This document shows, in pieces, positions 40,567-51,112 of a DNA stretch of 64,000 nucleotides (positions are counted from its first letter, which is position 1; every line of letters begins with the position of its first letter). A model generated the notes under the pieces. It searched no databases, was not told where the DNA came from, and saw nothing but the letters and a program-made list of their open reading frames with translations. This DNA is from Dendrolimus kikuchii. Taxonomy: Eukaryota; Arthropoda; Insecta; Lepidoptera; Lasiocampidae. The stretch spans positions 9,179,388 to 9,243,387 of the forward strand of contig CM034406.1 in assembly GCA_019925095.2 (NCBI GenBank), read 5' to 3'. The translations under genes were made by a program, and so were the position numbers.

Positions 40567-42583
40567 TCTCTATTAATATTATAAATGCGAAAGTAACTCT
40601 GTCTGTCTGTCTGTCTGTTCCGTTTTCACGTAAAAACTACTGGACCGATTTGGCTGAAACTCAGTATATATATATATATATATTTTCGATGCCGAGAATG
40701 AACATAGGATACTTTTAATCCCGGAAAATGGGATAGTTTCCGGGATAAAAGTATATATGTCTCTCTGTTTGTTATCCTTTTATGGAAATACTATTGGACC
40801 GATTTGGCTGATACTCGGTACATATGTAATTTGAATACCGAAGGTGGCCAAGGGATATTTTTCATCCCGGATACTGGGATAGATTTTGGGATAGATTTAT
40901 GTAAAGTTTATCCCGGAAACTAGGATAGGTTTTTTATTTGTGGTTTACCATTTTCATCATTTTGTTTATTTTGGTCAATTTGGTCGTTTAGGTAGTTTAG
41001 GTAGTTTTGTTTGGCAGTTTTGGTAGTTGTGGTAGTTTTGGTAGTTGTGGTAGTTTTGGTAGCTGTAGTAGTTTTGGTAGTTGTGGTAGTTTTGTTTTGT
41101 AGATTTGGTAGCGTCGTTTAGGTAGTTTTGGTAGTTTTGTTTGGCAGTTTTGGTAGTTGTGGTAGTTTTGGTACCTGTAGTAGTTTTGGTAGTTGTGGTA
41201 GTTTTGTTTTGTAGATTTGGTAGTTGTGGTAGTTTTGGTTTGTAGATTTGGTAGTTTCGGTAGTAGTGGTAGTTTTGGTAGTAGTGGTAGTATTGGTAGT
41301 TGTGGTAGTTTTGGTTTGTAGATTTGGTAGTTTTAGTTGGTAGATTTGGTAGATTCGGTTGTTTTGGTAGTTGCGGTAGTTTTGATAGTTGTGGTAGTTT
41401 TGGTAGTGGTGGTAGTTTTGGTAGTTATGGTAGTTATGGTAGTTTTGTTAGTTGTGGTAGTATTGGTAGTTGTGGTAGTTTTGGTTTGTAGATTTGGTAG
41501 TTATGGTAGTTTTCGTTGGTAGATTTGGTAAATTCGATTATTTTGGTAGTTGTGGTAGTTTTGATAGTTGTGGTAGATTTGGTTTGTAGATTTAATAGTT
41601 TTGATTGGTCGATTTGGTAGATTCCGTTATTTTGGTAGTTGTGGTAGTATTGATAGTTGTGGTAGTTGTGGTAGTTGTGGTAGTTTTGGTAGTTGTGGTA
41701 GTTGTGGTAGTTTTGGTTTGTAAATTTGGTAGTTTTGGTGGTTGTGGTAGTTTTGGTAATAGTGGTAGTATTGGTAGTTGTGGTAGTTTTGGTTTGTTGA
41801 TTTGGTAGTTATGGTAGTTTTCGTTGGTAGATTTGGTAGATTCGGTTGTTTTGGTAGTTGCGGTAGTTTTGATAGTTGTGGTAGTTTTGGTAGTTGTGGT
41901 AGTTTTGGTAGTTGTCGTAGTTTTCGTAGTTGTGGTAGTTTTGTTAGTTTTGGTGGTTTTGGTTGTTGTGGTAGTTTTGATTGGTAGATTTGGTAATTGT
42001 GGTAGTTTAGGTAGTTGTGGTAGTTTTGGTTGGTGAATTTGGTAGTTTTGGTTGGTAGATTTGGTATATTCGGTTGTTTTGGTAGTAGTGGTAGTTTTGA
42101 TTGGTAGATTTGGTAACTGTGGTAGTTTAGGTAGTTGTGGTAGTTTTGGTTGGTGGATTTGGTAGTTTTGGTTGGTAGATTTGGTAGTTTCGGCAGTTTT
42201 AGTACGTTTGGTAGTTTCGGTCGTTTGTGTAGTTTACACAATACTTAGTTATATAAATAAAACTAGAACGGGTTGAAATAGGGTATTAAAGTTTGTATTG
42301 GGGAACAATCATTTATCAAGTTTATAGATATAAAAATTCATAATCTTTAAAGAAAAATGCGACTTTCACTCGATCTGTCTGTTTGAATACCGAAAATGGA
42401 CATAGATACTATTCATCCCGGTAGATATGGATAGTTTGCGATATAAAATTAAGTGAATCTTCCGAGGGCAAATAGCACCAACATAAAAATACAATATAAT
42501 ATATCCTGTATTAACGCCTGCTCTTAAAACAAGAGGTACGCACTAGAGTTTGACGCGCGGCGGAGCCGCGGGGTAAACTCTAG
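40567..42583 (+). mobile_element. Helitron-like element, complete, large minisatellite
   Basis: 2017 bp. It begins TCTCTATTAATATTATAAAT after A(40566) and ends GCGCGGCGGAGCCGCG, GGGTAAACTCTAG before T(42584). CGCGGC-GGA-GCCGCG is the 3' hairpin, 12 nt before CTAG. The internal minisatellite is 40949-42232. The post-minisatellite part (AAACTAGAACGGGTTGAAAT; CACCAACATAAAAATACAAT) is shared with 51113-52630, 12775-14395 and 7453-7680. No protein is encoded, so mobility would depend on a Rep/helicase elsewhere. Confidence 0.8.
40949..42232. repeat. Minisatellite, 9-bp unit GGTAGTTTT / GGTAGTTGT
   Basis: About 1.28 kb of 9-bp units, with longer recurrent words such as GGTTTGTAGATTTGGTAG and GATTGGTAGATTTGGTAA that mark higher-order duplications. 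The valine-rich or Gly-Ser-Phe frames through it are artefacts of the 9-bp period. Confidence 0.95.
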
Positions 42584-43140
42584 TCTTTCTATATACCGCT
42601 ATACAATCGTGAGTGTTAGTTCTTGACACAGCTCAATGTTGTGTTACCAGTTTCATAGCCGTGAATGTTATGTACATATCTTTTTTAAGTAGTTTGTATA
42701 ATATAAAATATTAATGTAGTTTATTTTTATTCGGTTAATTTAATGTATTGTTACAACCTAGGCGCCGACAAACACAAATTCCACGTACGGATCTGTAGAA
42801 GCACATTTTATTAGCTGTCGGCATTTGAATTGATTGTAATCCTTTTATGATCGTCTTCTTTTGTTCACTTATTTATTGGCATACGTTTTTAATTATTGTA
42901 GAGAATAGCCTATTGTCCTATTGTACTCACTCGTTAGCATCATTAGCCAGGTGTTGCGGATTCTTTTGCATTTGTGAAGTATAAAACAACGGCCTGACGG
43001 AGAGAGAAGGCAGTCAAGTTACAACTACGATACGGGCGTGACGCGTGTACATTCGGGAATCTAATAGAGACAGACTCTGCGCGTTTTATTGAATTACCAC
43101 CTTCAGCATTACGTTTGGATTTGTTGCGTTCGGTTATATT
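42584..43140. other. Intergenic, AT-rich
   Basis: No gene was recognised. It forms the left flank of the R1-like LINE insertion. Confidence 0.5.
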
Positions 43141-43154
43141 TGTACCTGTCTTAT

Positions 43155-44374
43155 CCCCGTATGGGCTGACCGCCTGGCGGCCAGAAATATAGTCTTGCTG
43201 CGGCAAGCGCAGCGAATACTGGCCGTCAGGGCGATAAGGGGATACCGTACGGTGTCCTTCGAAGCGGCCTCGCTACTCGCCGGATCCCCACCATGGGACC
43301 TCGAAGCCAGGGTCCTCGCGTCGCTATACCAGTGGCGCAAGGAGGCCCTGGCCAGGGGCACGAGACCGGCGCCTCAGGAAACAGAGGCCTGCCGGTCGGA
43401 GCTCCGCGACGTCGCCATGGTGGTCTGGGAAGAACGCCTCAGACACCCCAGCGCGGGCCTCACCACCATTGAAGCGGTGAGGCCCGTCCTGCAAGACTGG
43501 ATAAAACGTAGACACGGCACCCTGGCGTTTCGGCTGACACAGGTCCTCTCGGGGCATGGCTGCTTCGGGAGGTACCTGTGTCGCCTAGGCCGTGAGCCGA
43601 CGTCAGGGTGCCATCATTGCGACACCGGCGACGAGGATACGGCGCTGCACACACTCCAGGAGTGTTCTGCCTGGACAGAGCAGCGCCGAGACCTCGTCGC
43701 CGTCACCGGATTCGACCTCTCGCTCCCGGCCGTGGTACGCACCATGGTCGGGAGCTCAACCGGATGGGACGCCGTCTCCTCATTCTGCGAGCGCGTTATG
43801 CTTGTGAAGGAGGAGGCGGAGCGGGAGCGTGAGCGGACATCTTTGCTCCGCTCCCGCCAAAGGAGGACGCGCCGACGCCGGAGGGCGGATTTCGACCTTC
43901 GGCCACCGTAAGCGGACGGCGCGGGTGGGGCCCCTTGGGGTATAGGGGTTCTCACTCACCCGCATATGCCGTCGAGATGAGAGCGCGAGTGTTCCGCGCG
44001 CGCTCATCTCTCCTCCCGTGGGGCGCGTTACAGACCGCCCCACGCCAAAGAGAGCATGATGATGCCGGAGGATGAGTCCCCGGCAATGGAAGAGGCCTCG
44101 TGAGGAGGGCCCACGCCTGCCAGGGCTGCGGAGAGGCTAGGTCATATACCCGTAGCCCTGGCATAAGGCGCAGGACGGAACACCCAGGGGTTTTAGTGGG
44201 TATCCCTAACCGGGGGTGGCAACAGCATGGCACCAGTTCTGACTGGGCATGCTGGTGCCACCCCCGATCTGGCGAATCCCACACACAGGTCGCGAATATC
44301 CCCCCAAGGTTCTGCCCTTGTCGCGGCTTATGGTCCTCAAGCGGATTTCCCCCTGGCTAAAAAAAAAAAAAAAA
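43155..44374 (+). mobile_element. R1-group LINE, 5'-truncated, 14-bp target duplication
   Basis: Perfect TGTACCTGTCTTAT on both sides (43141-43154, 44375-44388). The 3' end is poly(A) at 44359-44374. The 1.2 kb insert is GC-rich and contains the C-terminal ORF2 piece and a 3' UTR of about 450 bp. It is not in rDNA. Confidence 0.88.
43156..43911 (+). CDS. R1-group LINE ORF2, C-terminal end with CCHC motif
   Basis: The frame runs 251 codons from the truncation point (PVWADRLAARNIVLLRQAQR..) to TAA 43909-43911; it has no start codon. The sequence VWADRLAARN, RQAQRILAVRAIRGYRTVS and the late zinc-finger GCHHCDTGDEDTALHTLQEC (C-x2-C-x9-H-x4-C, about residues 152-171) are the hallmarks of the end of R1/TRAS-type ORF2 proteins, downstream of the reverse transcriptase. 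The terminal 30 residues are Arg-rich. RT and endonuclease are not in this copy. Codon use is GC-rich, unlike the host genes of the window. Confidence 0.85.
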   Translation, partial: PVWADRLAARNIVLLRQAQRILAVRAIRGYRTVSFEAASLLAGSPPWDLEARVLASLYQWRKEALARGTRPAPQETEACRSELRDVAMVVWEERLRHPSAGLTTIEAVRPVLQDWIKRRHGTLAFRLTQVLSGHGCFGRYLCRLGREPTSGCHHCDTGDEDTALHTLQECSAWTEQRRDLVAVTGFDLSLPAVVRTMVGSSTGWDAVSSFCERVMLVKEEAERERERTSLLRSRQRRTRRRRRADFDLRPP

Positions 44375-44615
44375 TGTACCTGTCTTATACGTGTTTGTAT
44401 AGTTTTAATAAACTCTATGGTAATTCTAACGGCATTTTAATTCGAGTCCCGCTAAACTCGTAACAGTATCTTTAGTTTGAAGTGCATTAATTCTCGACAC
44501 TAAATATTGTTCTTTCTTTCTATATAGCGAAAACGCATTTTAAAATTAGTCATAAATATTGTATTTTCTCTTTCGTAACGTTTTACATGCATGTTTATTC
44601 TTTTGTAACTGTTTT

Positions 44616-44930
44616 TTATCCGTGCAGGAACGGCGAAAAGATACAATTTCCTGCGGCTGGGTGGCCTGACGTAAGAGGCCACAAAACAACCCACAGCCTG
44701 GTAGTAGGGTATTTGCTCGACTGGATAGCGACCACCCCTGGTCTAGAGTATGCCGCCATAAAAACCTTGTGATGTGTTCCGGCATTAGTGACCAGGTTCC
44801 AGTCCCCCTTAAGAGTGCATGCAGCGCATTTGTAGCACCTTTCGTGTTGCAAATGTCCATAGGCGATGGTAACCGCTTTCCATCAAGTGGGCCGTCTGCC
44901 TGTTTGCTGAACTCCTGCAATAAAAAAAAT
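44616..44930 (+). mobile_element. SINE-like repeat with LINE-type head and tail, copy 2
   Basis: Best-preserved copy: CCGTGCAGGAACGGCGAAAA, GGCCTGACGTAAGAGGCCAC, CTAGAGTATGCCGCCATAAA, CCAGGTTCCAGTCCCCCTTA, then the tail GTGTTGCAAATGTCCATAGG, GATGGTAACCGCTTTCCATC, GTGGGCCGTCTGCCTG and AATAAAAAAAATTAAAAAA. It stands just upstream of the LINE (opposite strand) whose tail it shares. Confidence 0.75.
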
Positions 44931-45111
44931 TAAAAAATGTGGTTGACGATTTCGACGAATTAAAGGTTGTAATTTATAAAAAAGATAACTCAAAATTACT
45001 TGAACAAGATATTATTATGTCACGTTGCTTTATGGTTCTGTAGCTAAATTTTTTTTTTTTTTATAGCTGGAGTACAGCAGACAGGCAAACGGCCCACCTG
45101 ATGGAAAGCGG

Positions 45112-48025
45112 TTACCGTCGCCTATGGACGTTTGCAACACCAGAGGTGTCATCAACGCGCTGCCGACATCGAAGAAATTTTACGACGCCCTTTTTAAAAA
45201 AACCCATATCGTGGAAAATCACGGTTGGGAGCTCATTCCAAATCCCCACGGCGCGCAAGAGAAACGTTCTAGAGAGCCGTTGCGTACAAGAGCGAAGCGG
45301 CTCTAGGAAGTGGGAGTGAACGCCCAGCCGATGGCGTGCGGTGCGGTGGTAAAAAGAAGACGAAGGCACCATTCTAAACAGTTCCTCGGAACACTCCCCA
45401 TTGTATAGTCGGTAGAATACGCAAAGAGACGCGAAGTCTCTGCGAAGGCCAAGCGTATCCAAACCGTTTGTGAGTATGGGATCGTCGACAATGCGAACGG
45501 CTCGACGTTGAATGCTGTCCAGGGGATTTAACTGGTAGGCAGGTGCTCCAGCCCACAAATGTGAGCAGTACTCCATATGCGGCCTCACTTGGGCTTTATA
45601 AAGCACAAGGCGTTGCCGCTGAGTGAAATACTGCTTGGACCGGTTTAGCACTCCCAGTTTCTTGGAGGCAAGTTTTACCTTGCCTTCAAGATGGCACCTA
45701 AACTGCACATCGTTCGCGATGTCAACTCCAAGGATCCCGATACCCTTGGAGGTGGTAAGGGGGGTTCTTTGGAACTGAAGCGCTTTTTCGAATGGAGTTT
45801 TCTTGCCGGAGAATACGCAGACATGTGTCTTTGTGGGGTTGAAATGGACAAGGTTTTGTCTCCCCCATTCAGAGACTCTCTCTAAGGAGTTCTCTACCTC
45901 AGACATAAGTCTAACCCGGCTCTCCTCCACAAATGATCGAGGGATATTTGCATGTCCAGAGTAATGCGCGTTGCCAGTGCTGTCATCCGCATAACAATGA
46001 ATGTTGTTGATGGACAACATATCATTGATATGCAAAATAAACAGCGTCGGCGACAGCACACAACCCTGTGGCACACCAGCATTGATGGGCTTGATGCTTG
46101 AGCAGCAACCGTCGACAACGACTTGTATGCTGCGCCCATCAAGAAAGCTGGATAGCCAGGTGCAAAGTCCCTCGGATATCCCGTAAGATGGTAGCTTCGA
46201 CAGAAGAGCCTTGTGCCAGACCCGATCGAAGGCCTTAGCAATATCTAGGCTGACAGCCAGAGCTTCCCTTTTGCTCTCAATGGCTTCAGCCCAACGGTGT
46301 GTCAGATACACAAGAAGATCCCCAGCTGAACGACCATGGCGGAAGCCATATTGCCGGTCATTTAAGAGCTGGGAATCTTCAAGGTACCCTAAGAGCTGCA
46401 CGTTGATAATTCGCGCCATCATCTTTGAGAGCAAAGAGGTTATTGCTATAGGCCTATAATTCGACGGGTCCGTTCGGTCACCCTTTTTGGGGATAGGATG
46501 TACATGGGCGATTTTCCACGAAGCGGGGACATGTCCACTGCGATAGGAGATAGTAAAAAGTCGGGCAAGGACTGGAGACAGCTCAGCAGAACACGTCTGC
46601 AGCACAATTGCTGGTATGCCATCTGGCCCAGATGACTTCTTGACGTCGAGGGAGCGGAGGGCACGCCGGACTGCTTTCTGAGTAAAGCGAATTTCCGGCA
46701 TGCTGGACTCACACTCAGGGATCGTAGGTGGAGTTTCTCCCCCGTCGTCAAGAGTCGAATTGGCCGCAAAGATTTCGCCCAGAAGATCGGTTTTATTCTT
46801 GGCGGCGTGTGCCAGACGGTTGTCCGCTATGCGCAGAGCTGGAAGAGACGCGTGACAAAAGTTTTCCTCAACAGCTTTGGCGAGGGCCCAAAAGGCTCTA
46901 CGCTCGAAGGGGTAACTGGAAAGACGCTGGCCAATTCTGCCGATGTGATCGAATTTTGCTCTCGCGAGCTGCTTTTTGAGGAACCTGGAGGCAGCGTTGT
47001 GTCTCTTTTTCAGGTCGGTAGTACTTGGATCCTGACGAACCCGTGCTGTGGTCCAGGCTCGATAAGCTTGTTGCTTTAGCTTTACAGCCTCAGCGCAAGG
47101 CTTATCGAACCATGGTTTACTCGTACCACCGATGGGTACTGTTGAGTTTGGAATGAAATATTGCATTCCCTGCAGCACCACATCGGCGATCGAGTCTGCA
47201 CATGCATCAGAACTTCCGATGAGAAACATAACTGCCTCCATGGGTAGGATGCATAGAATTCACGCAGTCCATCCCAATCTGCTAACCTATATCGCAACAC
47301 CTTCCGACGCACTGCAGGGCGAACCCGATCGGGAAAAGGAAGGGACACCAACGAATATACCAGACAATGATCAGATGTTCCTAATGGAGCACTGATCGAG
47401 ATCTGATAATTCTCCGGGTGTGTGGTCAACAGAAGGTCCAACAAAGAAGGCTCATGATCCACTCTAACCGGTATAGGGGTAAACCCCGTGACCACCTGAG
47501 TGAATCCATGGGCGAGAGCAAAATCGTAGGCAGTAGTCCTTGGCAAATTAGTCCTCGGGGAACCCAACCACTCTGCGTGATGAGCATTAAAGTCCCCAAG
47601 GATGACTACCGCTGCTGAAGGGTACTGCCCAAAAACCTTGTCGGTTGCCTCTTGGACGTGTTCAAAAAAGCGAGCTGTGTCAGTTCTTACGTATTCTCTG
47701 CCATGGGACCGGTATAGGCACGCGTAACCGTAACGGTACGCGTGGACCCGCCAATATCCACGCGTACCCACATGATGGAGAGGTCCCTATCTTCAAGGCC
47801 GTGACGACGGCGACAGCAGATATCTTCCCGGACGTATACACATACCCCGGCTTTTGAAAGGAACAAGTGTTCCAGATTGTAGCCAGGGTAGTGAAGATAT
47901 GATGTATCAACCGGAGAAGAAATCTGTGTCTCCGTCAGAAACAATAAGGCCGGCTTTGCCATCTCAAGGTGGTGATGGATGGCATTAAGATTAGCGTGAA
48001 TACCTCTAGTGTTGCAAAACTCCAC
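45112..48025 (-). pseudogene. LINE ORF2 (endonuclease-RT) broken by two frameshifts
   Basis: Three frames must be combined. 48025-47687 gives the start of an AP-like endonuclease (LFLTETQISSPVDTSYL, GVCVYVREDI). After a shift near 47690-47770, a second frame has ILGDFNAHHAEWLGS and GTSDHCLVYS. After another shift near 47090-47240, the third frame of about 709 codons has the reverse transcriptase: NYRPIAITSLLSKMMARI, RQYGFRHGRSAGDL, LDIAKAFDRVWH, AGVPQGCVLSPTLF and the catalytic CYADDS, then QRLVLYKAQVRPHMEYCSHL and the C-terminus. The frame ends at 45112, inside the sequence shared with SINE tails. In active relatives it performs target-primed reverse transcription. Confidence 0.85.
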
Positions 48026-48099
48026 CTTGAGTGTGGAGTCAAAACCCGCTGTGGTATACTTATTATTCTATGTACGGTTCATGAAGATTTAAATAAAAA

Positions 48100-48480
48100 G
48101 GGAAGTCTATGGAAGCACTAAGGCGTCTGCGAAGAAGGGAGAAGAATATGATGTGTGACTGTGCCAACCAAACCTACAGGTTGTGTGATGAGCTGCTTCG
48201 GGGCACGGAAGGGCCTCCGATCCTCCCCGGAGAACATTGCCTGGCCACATCCGGTCACCAACCGACACGACAATGTTCTCCAAGATTATGCGCCAGTTGG
48301 TGGGATCAGCCTCCATGGGACCGGTTAATCCGGGTTCGGGCCCCGTACTACCTAGCGGGCGGCCAGCGGTCAACCGTTTCAACGGGTCTCCCTGACCCCC
48401 GACCCACCTCGTCTCGCCCGCGAGGATGCAGTAGGCACAAGCACACATCTGGTTTCCAATTTCGCAGACATAGTAGCGCT
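48100..48480 (-). pseudogene. LINE 5' region, ORF1-like remnant
   Basis: A GC-rich stretch between the SINE-like head (48480-48612) and the endonuclease. Frames such as GDRMWPGNVLRGGSEALPCP are open over about 100 codons but have no confident start and no recognisable RNA-binding motif. Its position suggests a degraded ORF1 or long 5' UTR of the same LINE. Confidence 0.4.
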
Positions 48481-48623
48481 TCGGAGAGGGGGACTGGAAC
48501 CTGACCACTAATACCGGAACACAACTCAAGGTTGTTATGGCGGCATACTTTAGGTCAGGGGTGGTAGCCATCCAGGCGGGCAGAAGCCCTACCACCTGGC
48601 TGTGGGTTCTTTAGTCGATACTT

Positions 48624-48710
48624 GTCCGTTGTGATTCGTTTTTCCACTTGTCCGTTGTGATTCGTTTTTCCACCTATCCGTTGCCATTCGTTTTTCCACT
48701 TGTCCGTTGA
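48624..48710. repeat. 26-bp tandem repeat, about 3.5 units
   Basis: Unit TTGTCCGTTGTGATTCGTTT plus TTCCAC, repeated with few changes. It lies immediately upstream of the minus-strand LINE's 5' end, so it may be promoter monomers of the LINE or an unrelated minisatellite. Confidence 0.85.
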
Positions 48711-48915
48711 AGTTTCACTTCTAATATGTGTCCCAGCACACATTTCGATTTTTTGCAGGTTTACTGCAAATTATGATTTGGTTATGTTAGATATATTTTA
48801 ATTAATGCATTTTTTATTTAAACACTTTATTTTATAAAACAAAAAACTGAATTTGATCCAGAACCAAAAAAACATCCATAGTCTACTCTAAAATTATTTA
48901 TTAATATTTTTTTAC
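48711..48915. other. Short AT-rich spacer
   Basis: Nothing was recognised between the tandem repeat and the Jockey-like LINE. Confidence 0.5.
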
Positions 48916-49614
48916 GCTAGCCTTCGCCTAAAAACCATTTCGCTCTACGACCAACAAATCCCCTGGGCAAAGTACACCAAATATCTTGGTGTCACCCTAG
49001 ATCGGAACTTGCGCTTCAACGAGCATATCACTATAGTCCGAAATAGAGCGCGATTTGTGATGGGTCGTTTAGCACCCATGATAGACAAACGAAGCAAAAT
49101 GTCCCTCAGACACAAGCTTACTCTGTATAAAACATGCATCCGCCCGATCATGACATACGCGAGTGTGGTATTCGGCCATGCCAAGCCTGCCCTATTAGAT
49201 AAACTGCAAATTGTGCAGAATAAATTCATGCGCAGAGCCGTCGGTGCTCCCCTCTATATGCGTAACGTCGACCTCCACCGCGATCTGGAGCTTCCCTCCA
49301 TCAAAAACTACATTACGTCGCTCTCGCGTAAGTATTTCGATCTCGCGCCGCATCATCGAAATCCGCTCGTCGTGTCCGCGTCCGATTATAAGCCTCGGCG
49401 AAAGGCTCTCGTACGACGACCGCGTAACGTCCTCACGGACAGGGTCGACGTTATCACGAAACGGCTGGCCCGGATCAGCCCGCCCGCGGTTAGGACGGCA
49501 GGCTGGCAGGCACGGACAGACAGACACAGACGGCGGCGTCTCAGGCGCCGCCAATCAAGATCTCTCCACGTCCCTGCGAGGGACGTTAGGAGACATAGCC
49601 CCCCCACAGGATAG
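48916..49614 (+). CDS. Jockey-group ORF2, C-terminal fragment
   Basis: The frame runs 232 codons from the truncation point to TAG 49612-49614, with no start codon. It begins just after the reverse transcriptase palm: WAKYTKYLGVTLDRNLRFNE, the conserved 'KYLG...LD' of the RT thumb boundary, then RHKLTLYKTCIRPIMTYAS and QIVQNKFMRRAVGAPLYMRN, typical of Jockey-type elements. The C-terminal 60 residues are Arg-rich (RHRRRRLRRRQSRS). Endonuclease and catalytic YADD lie upstream and are missing. No stop codons inside. Confidence 0.85.
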   Translation, partial: ASLRLKTISLYDQQIPWAKYTKYLGVTLDRNLRFNEHITIVRNRARFVMGRLAPMIDKRSKMSLRHKLTLYKTCIRPIMTYASVVFGHAKPALLDKLQIVQNKFMRRAVGAPLYMRNVDLHRDLELPSIKNYITSLSRKYFDLAPHHRNPLVVSASDYKPRRKALVRRPRNVLTDRVDVITKRLARISPPAVRTAGWQARTDRHRRRRLRRRQSRSLHVPARDVRRHSPPTG

Positions 49615-49996
49615 ACTAGGCGTGTTGCTGGGAAGTTTCTTTCGCCGTTTCTTCTCTCCCAGCCATAACACGTTACGAAACGGCAGTAAGATAGCGTAGG
49701 CCGCCGCGAACCGCCGATCCCGGCCCGCCGGGATCCTTCCCCTCGGGCTTTATATTACCCGTCGCCCGTTCTCAATTAGTGCTTTGTGTCGCCCTATGGT
49801 GGGCATCATTAAATTCATCCCCCTCTCATGGCAACAGTCCAGCCGAGGTAAAACTCCTTAGGGAGCTCCCTCGAGCAAGTTGCCCCCCCGGGCTCGAGCG
49901 CCTTAGCTTCGCGAAGGCCCTCGCCCCAAAAACCCCGGTAAAGTTGTAAGGTCTTCGGACCAACAACATAAAGTCAAGTCGAAAAAAAAAAAAAAA
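48916..49996 (+). mobile_element. Jockey-group LINE, strongly 5'-truncated
   Basis: A GC-rich insert carrying the end of a reverse transcriptase frame, a 3' UTR of about 370 bp (CGCCGCGAACCGCCGATCCC; GGTCTTCGGACCAACAAC) and a poly(A) tail at 49982-49996. The 5' boundary lies near 48914. No target duplication was resolved. Confidence 0.8.
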
Positions 49997-51112
49997 GGAG
50001 TTTAAAAATGTAAGTATTAGAACACGCGGCCGTGACGCTTTTTCGTGAGCGAAAAATCGTAAGACCCCGTCTATATAGAAGTTTCACTTCAAAAATTAAA
50101 AGTCTACTAAGTACGTTTGTTATGAAATCGACCAAGGTATAATTATATGGTTATAATTATACTTACCTAATTATTATGATTAAGCGTGAGAACAGCACAT
50201 AAAATAATATCTTGACAACTGCATTTAAGCGGTTCATTCATAAATGTAAAGTGCTTTATAGGTTTCATTTTATTTTTAAATGCGCCCGACATCAGCAATG
50301 CGGAAGCGTGTTTGTAAAGATCAGATATCCTTAGCCTTACCCACAAAAAAATACCTAGATTTTAGCTAGCTGACGAGACGCGTGAATTAATGTATTTATT
50401 ACACAACATGAACAATATTATTACTGTACATTTATATTTTTGTGCCATAGACGCTATGTCCAAGGAGATATTGCTACACGCCTGTTTTTGCAACGTTTCG
50501 AATTGAGTGGAAATTTTTGAATGGTTTGCTTTTAACTATTGAGATTTGGGACTCCAGGTAGGATGCTATATAACGACTCTTTTTTGTCATCACTCGTATC
50601 TTTGTCGTGTCTTTGCTCTACGTACGTTAATGTTAGTGACTGTCCATATGCGTCTTATTTATAAAATAACGCGTAATTAGCTACAGTGGTCTATTATCTA
50701 CATAGAGTTATTGATTAATCTTTAACGACACTAACAATGTCGCATATCAAATAATGCATTCAAATCTTGGCTACATTTGCGTAATGTCTTTATTAGTGCG
50801 TTAGTTAAAGCGTTACGGCGCAGGTGTAGCAGAGCCATTATGAAAATTTCATTCAGTGCGGGGCCCGTCATGGCGTGTTTCTTGCACTTCCGTAATAAAT
50901 CGTCAGTGTCAGTGAGACCTTGTAATTACATTTTTAATTAAATTATTACTTTTCGTCAAATTTGTTACTTGACAGTAATACGTAACAATTTTGGTGAAAA
51001 AAATAATATCTAATTAGTTTCGGTAGTCTAACACACTATTGAAAATTCTTTGAAAATGGCAGCAAATTGAATTTATTTTCCTACGTCCCCATATTAATTT
51101 ATAGATCCAAAA
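49997..51112. other. Intergenic, AT-rich
   Basis: About 1.1 kb without a recognisable gene, RNA or repeat. Confidence 0.5.

Larger units (their letters stand above)
45050..48612 (-). mobile_element. EN/RT LINE, long but frameshifted
   Basis: Read on the minus strand: a 5' region from about 48612 (GAACCCACAGCCAGGTGGTA), a GC-rich ORF1-like region 48100-48480, the endonuclease (48025 to about 47250), the reverse transcriptase (47241-45112) and the 3' tail GACGGTAACCGCTTTCCATC, GTGGGCCGTTTGCCTGTC ending in poly(A) at about 45062-45048. One of the longest LINE copies here, but disabled. Confidence 0.8.

Noticed and set aside
41337..42241. Valine-rich, Gly/Ser/Phe-rich and Pro/Leu/Asn-rich frames up to 204 codons
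   Set aside because: Same cause: a 9-bp tandem array inside a Helitron.
43460..44360. Several GC-rich frames on both strands around 43.5-44.3 kb
   Set aside because: Shadows of the R1-type ORF2 end and its GC-rich 3' UTR; only the frame ending at 43911 has family motifs.
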